Of a DNA stretch of 64,000 nt, positions 1-7,055 are shown piece by piece. The notes under the pieces were generated by a model. The model had not been told where the DNA came from and did no database searches. It was given only the letters and a program-made list of their open reading frames with translations. The position numbers and the translations under genes were made by a program. The stretch spans positions 124,001 to 188,000 of the forward strand of contig NZ_JAUEQY010000002.1 of NCBI RefSeq assembly GCF_030406325.1, in the 5' to 3' direction. Numbering within the stretch: the first letter of the stretch is position 1; each line of letters opens with the position of its first letter. Origin of the DNA: Actinomadura sp. DC4. Lineage in GTDB: Bacteria > Actinomycetota > Actinomycetes > Streptosporangiales > Streptosporangiaceae.

Positions 1-1
1 C

Positions 2-466
2 CTGCTGACGGGCACGCCGGAGGGACGCACCGCGTTCATCCAGGCCGACCTGCGCGACCCGGAGAAGATCCTCTCCCACCCGACCACACGCGAGGTGCTG
101 GACTTCGACCAGCCGATGGCCCTGCTACTGGTCGCCGTACTCCACTTCATCCCGGACGCGGACGACCCGGCCACCGTCGTCCGTACGCTGGTGGACGCCC
201 TGCCGTCGGGCAGCTACGTGGTCTCCTCGCACGTCACACCGGAACACGACCCGGAGTCCGTACACGGCCTGGAAGAGTCGTACTGCACCGCCGGCGTCCC
301 GGCCCAGGCCCGCCCGATGGAGGACTTCGTCCAGCTGGTCTTCGAGGGCCTGGAGATCGTCGACCCGGGCGTCGAAATCGTCTCCGACTGGCGCCCGGAC
401 AGCACCGGTCCCCGCCCGACCGCGATCGAGGTCAGCAACTACGGCGGAGTAGCCCGCAAGCCGTAA
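2..466 (+). CDS. SAM-dependent methyltransferase, Methyltransf_19 (DUF574) family, 5'-truncated by window edge
   Basis: The reading frame is open from base 2 to a TAA at 464-466, so the N-terminal part with the SAM-binding glycine motif lies outside the window. The visible 154 residues carry family landmarks also found in the complete paralogue at 51,447-52,235: QADLRDP, then DFDQPMALL, then a HFIPDADDP stretch and the C-terminal GVEIVSDWRPD. The family is abundant in filamentous actinomycetes and its substrates are mostly unknown. The gene converges with the short DUF397 gene, whose stop lies 5 bases away. An internal ATG at 113 and GTG at 95 are not credible starts because homology continues upstream. 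Confidence 0.85.
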   Translation: MLTGTPEGRTAFIQADLRDPEKILSHPTTREVLDFDQPMALLLVAVLHFIPDADDPATVVRTLVDALPSGSYVVSSHVTPEHDPESVHGLEESYCTAGVPAQARPMEDFVQLVFEGLEIVDPGVEIVSDWRPDSTGPRPTAIEVSNYGGVARKP

Positions 467-471
467 CGCCG

Positions 472-570
472 TCAGGCGGACCGTTCACCGTGTTCCGTAA
501 CGGCCACCTCGACACAGTCACCTTCCTGGTTTCCGCTGTGGGAGCTCTTGCGCCACACGGGGGTACTCAC
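472..570 (-). CDS. Short DUF397-type protein (32 aa)
   Basis: A GTG start at 568-570 overlaps the TGA of the upstream regulator frame (567-569), a GTGA overlap expected of translationally coupled genes. GGAGG lies 7 bases upstream. The product begins STPVWRKSSHSG and continues GDCVEVAV, the hallmark N-terminus of DUF397 proteins. These small partners normally sit directly downstream of Scr1/WhiJ-type XRE regulators. Known members usually run to about 60 residues and end in a VRDSKDP-like strand; this one stops after EHGERSA. It is therefore either truncated or a minimal form. No frame downstream restores the missing strand before the methyltransferase gene begins on the other strand. Confidence 0.6.
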   Translation of the reverse strand: MSTPVWRKSSHSGNQEGDCVEVAVTEHGERSA

Positions 571-1375
571 TGCATTGCCTCCATGATCTTTCTGATCAAC
601 TCGCGGGATTGATCTTCTGGCAGCGCCTTCTGCCCAATACGGTCATAGCGCAGGACATAGTCGCGCACCTCGGTCGCGGAGGGCACTAATCTCCCTCCAC
701 CGGTGGCCTCCGTGAACGCAACGTCGCCGGAAGCTCCGGTCATTACTTTGAAACTGCCGTTCATCCCGAAATGAGCGCCCGCCGATCGGGGACGACACGT
801 ACGCCGATGTTCGGCCGATCCGACACCTCTAGCAGGTAGGCGAGCTGCTTCCGCATCAGACTGGGGCCTCCCACGGGCCAGTCGATCACATTTTCGGTCA
901 GCAACACCAATAGTACGGGCGGGGATTCGCGGGTCAAGATCTCCTGACGGGCCATGCGTCTCGCCACTATGTCATCTACGTTCGGCGCACCGCTCTCCAC
1001 GACCAGCGCGTGCGCGTACTCGGAGAGCTGGAGTAACCCTGGAACGACTTGGCTCTCGTAGACCTTGATCACGGACGCGTCGGACTCGATGTCCTGATGT
1101 TGCTTCAGCCAGTCCGGGTCGTGGCCGAGGCGGGCGTACCAGAGCATGGTGGCGAAGTGGCCGCCGGTGTCCCAGCGCTCGTCCAGGATCGCCGCCTGGC
1201 GTTCGTCGAGCTTGGCCTCGTTGTTCTCCAGGCGGGAAATGCTGGAGCGGGCGCAGTTGATCAGCTTGGCCAGCGCGTCGCCGGACAGGCCGCGCTGGAC
1301 TCGGTAGAGGCGCAGGTCGTGGGCCAGCCACGCCCAGATCGAGGACTTCGGGTCCGGTGACGGCTTGGGGAGCAC
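567..1375 (-). pseudogene. XRE-family regulator with DUF5753 domain, broken by a -1 frameshift
   Basis: The first frame (1375 to 761) starts at a GTG with GGAGG six bases upstream. It encodes an N-terminal XRE helix-turn-helix (WLAHDLRLYRVQRGLSG, then NCARSSISRLENNEAKL) followed by a DUF5753 domain, and stops after VRVVPDRRALISG. The next frame (to 567) carries exactly the missing DUF5753 end: reading back from its ATG gives SAGAHFGMNGSF, then GGRLV and LRYDRI. Inserting one base at about 783-789 would join VVPD to SAGAHFG. Intact proteins of this type are about 280 aa and act as DNA-binding regulators with DUF397 and RsbW-like partners (whiJ/abaA-type clusters of Streptomyces). A sequencing error cannot be excluded because both halves look well conserved. 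Confidence 0.8.
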
Positions 1376-1491
1376 GGCACACCTCCGGGGCTTCCATTTT
1401 CTTCCGGGGATTTCGGGGAACGGCGACAGATTAACCCGCCCCTTGCATTCTTGTTCGCAGTTCCCGGACGAAAAGCAAGGAGGACAGAGGA

Positions 1492-1935
1492 TTGCACACG
1501 CGACGCCACGAAGAAGAGACGGAACCACCGCCGGAGAGACGCATCCGGTTTCCTCTTCCTCCGCATCCCATCGCGGCGGAACAGGCTCGGATCATCACGA
1601 GGATCACCCTCACCGACTGGACCATTGCCGACATAATCGACAGCGCCCTCATCATTACCACCGAGCTTGTCGCAAATGCACTAAAGCTCGGTGACGTCTT
1701 TCATCTCAGCCTTTCCCAGCAGGGCGGCGGCGTACTGATCGAGGTACGGGACAGCAGCGAGGCCCCGCCCGACCGCCGGCGGCCCTCCTCCGAGCGGGTC
1801 GACGGACGCGGGCTTCTCCTCGTCGAGGCGTGTGCGAAGGACTGGGGCTGGCGCCTGGAGGACCAGGGCGGCAAGACGATCTGGGCCGTCATCGACGCGG
1901 CCCCAGAAGGGCACGGAGATGCACAACGACGATGA
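1492..1935 (+). CDS. RsbW/SpoIIAB-like ATP-binding regulatory protein
   Basis: The 147-aa protein has the GHKL ATPase motifs of anti-sigma-factor-type kinases: an N box around residues 57-65 (TELVANAL), a G1 region at about 85-93 (EVRDSSEAPP) and a glycine-rich G2 box at 104-120 (DGRGLLLVEACAKDWGW). The TTG start at 1492 is favoured because AGGAGG lies 8 bases upstream. It is divergent from the XRE/DUF397 pair, an arrangement seen repeatedly in streptomycete whiJ/abaA clusters, so it probably belongs to the same regulatory module. Its 3' end overlaps the next gene by 17 bases. Whether it phosphorylates an anti-anti-sigma partner cannot be told from the sequence. Confidence 0.8.
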   Translation: MHTRRHEEETEPPPERRIRFPLPPHPIAAEQARIITRITLTDWTIADIIDSALIITTELVANALKLGDVFHLSLSQQGGGVLIEVRDSSEAPPDRRRPSSERVDGRGLLLVEACAKDWGWRLEDQGGKTIWAVIDAAPEGHGDAQRR

Positions 1936-2248
1936 CCTGCTCAGACCACGAGAGGTGGCCGAGCTCTTCGGCGTCCGTACGACCACCATCGCCCGGTGGG
2001 CCCGCGAAGGACGGCTGGCGCCTCTGCTGACGCCCGGCGGACATCGGAGGTACGCCCGGTCGGCGATCCAGGAGGCGATCCAGGAAGAACCATCCGCACA
2101 TTTCACCGAAGACGCCGTACGCCTCTATGACGAAGGTTGGACCATCCGGCAGGTCGCGGAGCGATTCGAATGCGGCTACGGCGCCATGCGCCGCGTCCTC
2201 AAGAAGCACACCACCCTGCGAAACCGTGGCGGTGCCTTACGGACTTGA
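1919..2248 (+). CDS. BldC-like MerR-type DNA-binding protein with second HTH
   Basis: The 109-aa product has an N-terminal MerR/BldC-type winged helix (LLRPREVAELFGVRTTTIARW at about 7-27, then TPGGHRRY at 38-45), the signature of small BldC-like regulators that lack an effector domain. A second HTH-like segment follows at 64-96 (DAVRLYDEGWTIRQVAERF, then YGAMRRVL), resembling resolvase-type helix-turn-helix regions. The ATG at 1919 overlaps the upstream ATPase gene by 17 bases, implying coupling. A decayed copy of the same two-HTH protein lies at 39,081-39,290, so the type has been duplicated in this genome. Regulatory targets are not evident. Confidence 0.75.
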   Translation: MHNDDDLLRPREVAELFGVRTTTIARWAREGRLAPLLTPGGHRRYARSAIQEAIQEEPSAHFTEDAVRLYDEGWTIRQVAERFECGYGAMRRVLKKHTTLRNRGGALRT

Positions 2249-2275
2249 GTCTCAAGTGACATGAGGCTTCATAGT
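2243..2275 (+). promoter_or_regulatory. MerR-type promoter with 19-bp spacer and dyad operator
   Basis: A -35-like TTGAGT (2245-2250) and a -10-like CATAGT (2270-2275) are separated by exactly 19 bp, the overlong spacer typical of MerR-activated promoters. The spacer carries an imperfect dyad (2249-2267, 14 of 19 positions symmetric) containing CTCAAGT and ATGAG halves, reminiscent of SoxR/MerR operators. ACTTGAG-T-CTCAAGT (2243-2257) is also a perfect 15-bp palindrome. The regulator encoded at 3045 is the obvious candidate ligand. Confidence 0.6.
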
Positions 2276-2307
2276 GCGGACCACACCGAGAAAAACAGGG
2301 AGCCGTC

Positions 2308-3048
2308 ATGAATGGAATCGTGTCCGCCAACGGCATCGACATCGCCATCAGTGACCACGGAGGGGACGGGCGGCCGGTCGTCCTGCTGCACGGCGGCGGC
2401 CGCACCATGGACGACTGGGAGACCGTCACCCCGCTGCTGACCGGCGCAGGTCTACGGGTGGTCGCCGCCGACCTGCGCGGCCACGGAGAGTCCGGGCACG
2501 CCCTCTGGTCCTGGCCAGGGGCGATCGACGACCTCACGGCGGTCGTCAAAGACAGAGACCTGGACCGCCCGGCGATCGTCGGGCACTCACTCGGCGGGAT
2601 GGTCGCGGCCGTCTGGGCGACAGAGCACGAGGAGTGCCCGCTCGCGATCAACCTGGACGGGCACACCAACCCGACCGGCCCGTTCGAGGGCGTGGACCCG
2701 GACGCCGCCCGGCATGCGATGCGCGAGTTCCTCGACAACTCCCTGGAGCAACGGAACGACCCCGCGCTGACCAAACTCTCCGAGGAACTCGACGCGCTCG
2801 ACCTCCTCGCCACCTACCGCGCGACGCGCTGCCCGCTCGTGGTCGTCTCGGCAGCCCACCTGGGCGGCGAGGAGTTCCTCCCCCAGGAGATCAACGAGGC
2901 GCTGACCGCGTACCGTCGCGGGTTCGGGCGTGCGCTCGAGGCGATCGACACGCCTCTGCTGACCCTCGTCGACGTTCCGACCGGTCACAACGTCCACCTT
3001 GAGGCGCCCGAAACGGTCGCCCGGCTCGTCCTGGAGAGGATGACGTGA
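2308..3048 (+). CDS. Alpha/beta-fold hydrolase
   Basis: The 246-aa cytoplasmic protein has an HGGG oxyanion motif at residues 28-31, the nucleophile elbow GHSLGG with Ser94, and a late histidine (His227 in GHNVHLEAP) that completes a Ser-His-acid triad. Length and layout fit single-domain esterases or lactonases; the substrate is unknown. Start ATG 2308 follows AGGGAG. Its stop overlaps the GTG of the MerR regulator by four bases, so the two genes form one operon behind the MerR-type promoter just upstream. This suggests the hydrolase is induced by a ligand sensed by the MerR protein. Confidence 0.85.
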   Translation: MNGIVSANGIDIAISDHGGDGRPVVLLHGGGRTMDDWETVTPLLTGAGLRVVAADLRGHGESGHALWSWPGAIDDLTAVVKDRDLDRPAIVGHSLGGMVAAVWATEHEECPLAINLDGHTNPTGPFEGVDPDAARHAMREFLDNSLEQRNDPALTKLSEELDALDLLATYRATRCPLVVVSAAHLGGEEFLPQEINEALTAYRRGFGRALEAIDTPLLTLVDVPTGHNVHLEAPETVARLVLERMT

Positions 3049-3974
3049 ACCTGTACGCGATCGGCCAGGTCGCCCGGCTCACCGGCCTGACGGTGGCGAC
3101 GGTCCGCTTCTACTCCGACGCGGGCCTCGTACCGCCCGCGGACCGTACGACGGCCGGCTACCGCCTCTACGACGAGGAGTCGCTCAGCCGGCTCGAACTC
3201 ATCCGTACGCTCCGCGACCTCGGCATCGACCTCACCACGATCACGCGGGTCCTCAGCGGGGCCCGTACGGTCGCCGAGGTCGCCGCGCGGGAGGCCGAGG
3301 CGCTGGAGGCCCAGATCCAGACGTTGCGGGTACGCCAGGCGGTGCTCCGGTACGCCGCCGCGCGCGACGCCGACGCCGTCGGGATCGCGCAGGTCAACCG
3401 GCTCGCCCGGCTGTCCCACGAGCAGCGCCGCGCCCTGGTCGCCGGGCTCGTCGAAGAGGCCGCGGGCGGGCTCGACCTCGACCCCGACTTCGCCGATCTG
3501 CTCAGCCGGATGCTGCCCGACCAGCCGCGCGAGCCCGAGCAGCTCCAGGCCTGGATCGAACTCGCGCACCTCGTCGGCGACCCGGACTTCCGCGCGGGCG
3601 TGCGTGAGGCGTTCGAACGTCACGCCGCCGACCGCGCGTCCGGCGCCGACGAGGGCGATCAGGAGAGCTGGCGCCGGGCCGAGGAGGCCGTGCTCGACCT
3701 GGCCGGCGGCGCCCTCGCGCAGGAAGTGGACCCCGCCTCTCCCCAAGCCCGGCCCATCGTCGACGAACTGGTGGCCGTCTTCGCCAGGGCGCACCGCCGC
3801 ACGGACGACGCGGAGTTCCGTACGTGGCTCGCCGAACGGCTCCGCGCCGGCGCCGACGAACGCGTGGCGCGGTACTGGCGGCTGCTGGCCGCGATCAACG
3901 GCGGCCCGGCCAAGGACGACCCTGTCCCGGCCGCCCGATGGCTCCTCGCCGCGCTGGAAAGCCCGCGACAATAG
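3045..3974 (+). CDS. MerR-family transcriptional regulator
   Basis: The 309-aa protein opens with a canonical MerR winged helix (YAIGQVARLTGLTVATVRFY, then AGYRLYDEESLSRLELIRTLRDLG, residues 4-61). A coiled dimerisation helix rich in Glu/Ala/Arg follows (about 75-110), then a long all-helical effector domain of about 190 residues with no cysteine cluster, so it is not a metal sensor of the MerR/CueR kind. The GTG start overlaps the hydrolase stop (GTGA). The spacing and dyad of the upstream promoter fit autoregulation by this protein. The C-terminal domain is larger than in TipA-like regulators and I do not recognise its ligand. Confidence 0.85.
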   Translation: MNLYAIGQVARLTGLTVATVRFYSDAGLVPPADRTTAGYRLYDEESLSRLELIRTLRDLGIDLTTITRVLSGARTVAEVAAREAEALEAQIQTLRVRQAVLRYAAARDADAVGIAQVNRLARLSHEQRRALVAGLVEEAAGGLDLDPDFADLLSRMLPDQPREPEQLQAWIELAHLVGDPDFRAGVREAFERHAADRASGADEGDQESWRRAEEAVLDLAGGALAQEVDPASPQARPIVDELVAVFARAHRRTDDAEFRTWLAERLRAGADERVARYWRLLAAINGGPAKDDPVPAARWLLAALESPRQ

Positions 3975-3978
3975 GGCC

Positions 3979-4494
3979 GTGCGCATCAGAGCGGTACGGG
4001 GTGACGAACTGCCGATCCTGCAACAGATCGAGCGTGCGGCCGGCGAGTCCTTCCGCGACATCGGCATGGCGGAGATCGCCGACGACGAGGACTTCCCGCT
4101 GGAGGTGCTCGAGGCCTACCGCCGGGCCGGCCGCGCCTGGGTCGCGGCGGACGACGGGCCGACCGACGACCGGCCCGTCGCGTACCTCATCGCCGATCTC
4201 GTCGACGGCAACCTCCACATCGAGCAGGTGTCGGTGCACCCGGACAGCGCGCGGCGCGGCATCGGCCGTACGCTCCTCGACCACGCCGCGAGCCGGGCCG
4301 CCGCCGACGGCATGCCCGCGCTGACGCTGACGACCTTCACCGACGTGCCGTGGAACGCCCCCTACTACGAGCGGTGCGGGTTCCGGTCCCTGGAGGAGGC
4401 CGAGCTGACGCCGGGGCTGCGCGCGGTCCGCGACCACGAGGCCGCGCACGGCCTCGACCGCTGGCCGCGGGTGTGCATGCGCCGGGACCTGTAA
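3979..4494 (+). CDS. GNAT-family N-acetyltransferase
   Basis: The 171-aa protein has the GNAT core. Strand beta4 leads into acetyl-CoA motif A (IEQVSVHPDSARRGIGRTLLDHAA, with the R-x-x-G-I-G pyrophosphate loop), followed by motif B with NAPYYERCGF, the usual aromatic pair near the pantetheine. The GTG at 3979 directly follows ACAATAGGGCC, which fits a leaderless -10-to-start spacing; the MerR stop is only 4 bases upstream. The acyl acceptor is not predictable; related actinomycete proteins are annotated only as GNAT acetyltransferases. Confidence 0.85.
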   Translation: MRIRAVRGDELPILQQIERAAGESFRDIGMAEIADDEDFPLEVLEAYRRAGRAWVAADDGPTDDRPVAYLIADLVDGNLHIEQVSVHPDSARRGIGRTLLDHAASRAAADGMPALTLTTFTDVPWNAPYYERCGFRSLEEAELTPGLRAVRDHEAAHGLDRWPRVCMRRDL

Positions 4495-4536
4495 GCCGGG
4501 ACGCGCGCCGGTTATCGTGACGCCAGGAGGTGCCCA

Positions 4537-5709
4537 ATGGCCGCACCCGACGTCCTGGCGCCCGCACGGCTGGGCCCTGTCTCCCTGCGCAACCGCGTCA
4601 TCAAGGCCGCGACGTTCGAGGGCGCGACACCGGACGCGCTGGTCACCGACGAGCTGATCGAATACCACCGGCGCCCGGCCGCCGGCGGCGTCGGCATGAG
4701 CACGGTCGCGTACTGCGCGGTCTCTCCAGAGGGGCGTACGGAACGCCGGCAGCTCTGGATGCGTCCCGAGGCCGTTCCCGGCCTGCGGCGCCTGACCGAC
4801 GCGGTGCACGCGGAGGGCGCGGCCGTGTCGGCGCAGCTCGGGCACGCCGGTCCGGTGGCCGACGCGCGCTCCAACGGGGCGCCGAGCCTGGCGCCCGGCC
4901 GTTCGTTCAACCTGCTCTCCATGCGCCGCGACCGGGCCGCGACCGCCGAGGACATCGCCCGCGTCACCGCCGCGCACGCCTCGGCCGCGCGGATCGCCGC
5001 CGAGTCCGGGTTCGACGCGGTGGAGATCCACTTCGGGCACAACTACCTGGCCTCGGCGTTCCTCAGCCCGCGTCTCAACCGGCGCGATGACGAGTACGGA
5101 GGCACGCTCGCCAACCGGGCCAAGGTCGCCCTCGGCATCGCCCGCGCCGTACGCGACGAGATCGGGGGCGAGCTCGCGATCGTCGCCAAGCTCAACATGA
5201 GAGACGGCGTGCGCGGCGGCCTGGAGGTCGAGGAGAGCATCGAGGTCGCGCGGTGGCTGGAGCGTGACGGCTCGGTCGACGCCATCGAGCTCACCGCCGG
5301 GAGTTCGCTGCTCAACCCGATGTACCTCTTCCGCGGGGACGCCCCGGTCGCCTCGTTCGCCGCCGCGTTCCCGTGGCCGCAGCGGCTGGGTCTGCGAATG
5401 TTCGGCGGCCGGTTCCTGCACGCCTACCCGTACGAGCCTGCCTTCCTGCTGGAGCACGCCCGGCGGTTCCGCGCGGCCCTCGACCTGCCGCTGATCCTGC
5501 TCGGCGGCATCACCGACCGCGCGACGATGGACCTGGCGATGGCCGAGGGCTTCCCGTTCGTGGCGATGGCGCGGGCGCTGCTGCGCGAGCCGGACCTCCT
5601 GCGGCGGATCGCGCGGGACGCGACGACGTCCTCCCTGTGCACTCACTGCAACGAGTGCATGCCGACCATCTACAGCGGTACGCGTTGCGTGCTGAACCAG
5701 CCCGGGTGA
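4537..5709 (+). CDS. NADH:flavin oxidoreductase, Old Yellow Enzyme family
   Basis: The 390-aa TIM-barrel protein shows OYE landmarks: LGPVSLRNRVIKAATFEG near the N-terminus, the FMN-contacting AQLGHAG at 99-105, the HFGHNYLASAFLSPRLNRRDDEYGG region at about 168-192 and the C-terminal phosphate-binding GGI / ARALLREP. An unusual C-terminal tail carries four cysteines (CTHCNEC then C nine residues later), like the start of the Fe-S motif of 2,4-dienoyl-CoA reductase-type enzymes, but the protein ends there with no FAD/NAD domain. GGAGG precedes the ATG. It may reduce an enone or related substrate; cluster occupancy of the cysteines is uncertain. Confidence 0.85.
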   Translation: MAAPDVLAPARLGPVSLRNRVIKAATFEGATPDALVTDELIEYHRRPAAGGVGMSTVAYCAVSPEGRTERRQLWMRPEAVPGLRRLTDAVHAEGAAVSAQLGHAGPVADARSNGAPSLAPGRSFNLLSMRRDRAATAEDIARVTAAHASAARIAAESGFDAVEIHFGHNYLASAFLSPRLNRRDDEYGGTLANRAKVALGIARAVRDEIGGELAIVAKLNMRDGVRGGLEVEESIEVARWLERDGSVDAIELTAGSSLLNPMYLFRGDAPVASFAAAFPWPQRLGLRMFGGRFLHAYPYEPAFLLEHARRFRAALDLPLILLGGITDRATMDLAMAEGFPFVAMARALLREPDLLRRIARDATTSSLCTHCNECMPTIYSGTRCVLNQPG

Positions 5710-5825
5710 TTCAAAGACCCAACAAGTGACCTCGATCCCGTGGCGTGTCGATTGACCGCACTACGATCAGTGGCTTGCATGAGGGTCCTGAACAGGCGAA
5801 ATCCCCTGTCGAGGAGACCCAGTAG

Positions 5826-6971
5826 ATGGCAGCTGACATCGTTCGAGCTTTCCGCGGACGGGCTCGGGCTTCCGTTCTCGCGATGGGGATGGCGATGGCG
5901 CTCCTTCCCGTCTTCTCCATCACGCCGTCGAGCGCGCATGCGGCGACGGCTCCGGTGGACCTCGGAACGGCCGCCGCCTTCTCGGTTCTGGGCGCCTCGA
6001 CGGTCACCAGTACCGGACCCACCGTCATCTCCACGGATCTGGGCCTGAGCCCGGGCACCGCGGTGACCGGCTTTCCCCCCGGCACGGTCGGGGGCACGAT
6101 CCACGCCGCCGATGCCGCCGCCGCCCAGGCCCAGACCGACATGGCCGCCGCCTACAACGACGCCGCCGGGCGCAGCCCGGCCACCACCCTCGCGGGCGAC
6201 ATCGGCGGGACGACACTCGCGCCCGGGGTCTACGGCTCCACCTCCTCCCTCGGAATCACCGGGACACTCACTCTCGACGGTCAGGGCGACCCCGGCGCCG
6301 TGTTCATCATCCAGATGGGCTCCACCCTCACCACCGGGTCGAACAGCACGGTGAACCTCATCAACGGCGCGCAGGCGTGCAACGTGTTCTGGCAGGTGGG
6401 CAGCTCAGCCACGCTGGGCACCGGTTCCACGTTCAACGGCACCGTCCTCGCCCTGACCTCGATCACGGTCACCACCGGCGTCAACATCGCCGGGCGGGTC
6501 CTCGCCCACAACGGAGCGGTCACCCTCGACACCAACGCCGTCAACGGCACCGCCTGTGAGCCCGGATCCCTGTCGATCTCGGTGCCAGAGGCACGGAGTC
6601 TCGGCTCCGGCTCGGCCGACACGACGATCACCAACGACCTTGGCGTCGTGACAGTGGACGACCAGCGTGGTGCCGGCCCATCCGACTGGGTCGCAACCGT
6701 GGCGGCCACCGACTTCACCGAACCCGGAGCACCCCACATCCCGGCCGCCGCGATGACTTACACTCCGGGGGCACCGGTCAGCGGTACCGGCGATGGCGTT
6801 TTCACCCCGGGAACAGCCGGAAGCCTGAGTCCGACTCCGCGGACCGCCTACTCCCATACGGACGGAACCGGCAGCAACCGACTCAGCTGGAACCCGCTCC
6901 TCAGCATCGCGGTTCCCTTCACCGCGCCGGCGGGCACCTACACCGGGGTACTGACACATTCGGTGGCATGA
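5826..6971 (+). CDS. Secreted ice-binding-like protein (DUF3494)
   Basis: The 381-aa protein starts with a Sec signal peptide (hydrophobic segment to about residue 38, ending SSAHAA). Residues 41-240 form a DUF3494 domain: DLGTAAAFSVLGASTVTSTG, then TDLGLSPGTAVTGFPPG, IGGTTLAPGVY, FIIQMGSTLTTG and the closing GRVLAHNGAVTLDTNAV, the pattern of the discontinuous beta-solenoid in microbial ice-binding proteins. A C-terminal beta-rich domain (about 245-381) is not recognised; it has Gly/Thr/Ser-rich strands and no LPXTG tail. The start is supported by GGAG 9 bases upstream. DUF3494 proteins are not all ice-binding, so adhesion or envelope roles remain possible. Confidence 0.85.
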   Translation: MAADIVRAFRGRARASVLAMGMAMALLPVFSITPSSAHAATAPVDLGTAAAFSVLGASTVTSTGPTVISTDLGLSPGTAVTGFPPGTVGGTIHAADAAAAQAQTDMAAAYNDAAGRSPATTLAGDIGGTTLAPGVYGSTSSLGITGTLTLDGQGDPGAVFIIQMGSTLTTGSNSTVNLINGAQACNVFWQVGSSATLGTGSTFNGTVLALTSITVTTGVNIAGRVLAHNGAVTLDTNAVNGTACEPGSLSISVPEARSLGSGSADTTITNDLGVVTVDDQRGAGPSDWVATVAATDFTEPGAPHIPAAAMTYTPGAPVSGTGDGVFTPGTAGSLSPTPRTAYSHTDGTGSNRLSWNPLLSIAVPFTAPAGTYTGVLTHSVA

Positions 6972-6991
6972 GTCTCGCTACTGGATAATTC

Positions 6992-7020
6992 GGAAGAGCG
7001 TCCGTCTATCGGACGATTCC
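6992..7020. terminator. Hairpin downstream of the ice-binding-like gene
   Basis: CGTCCG (6999-7004) and CGGACG (7010-7015) form a perfect 6-bp stem around a TCTAT loop, with GGA/TCC flanks adding an outer closure. It sits 28 bases after the stop at 6971 and upstream of the kinase promoter, so it may terminate the preceding transcript or act as an operator for the kinase gene. There is no T-run. Confidence 0.4.
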
Positions 7021-7043
7021 CTGATGCACACTCCGCATCCGGT

Positions 7044-7049
7044 TACGCT
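7044..7049 (+). promoter_or_regulatory. -10 box of a leaderless promoter for the kinase gene
   Basis: TACGCT lies six bases before the GTG at 7056, the spacing that places the transcription start on the start codon. No Shine-Dalgarno sequence is present, which supports GTG 7056 as the real start. Confidence 0.45.
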
Positions 7050-7055
7050 CTTACC

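Noticed and set aside
3895-5646. Open frame of 583 codons on the minus strand
   Set aside because: It is the antisense shadow of the acetyltransferase and Old Yellow Enzyme genes; no motif.
5710-5825. Possible riboswitch ahead of the ice-binding-like gene
   Set aside because: An ACAGG/CCTGT hairpin is present, but no consensus of c-di-AMP or other known riboswitch classes can be made out.
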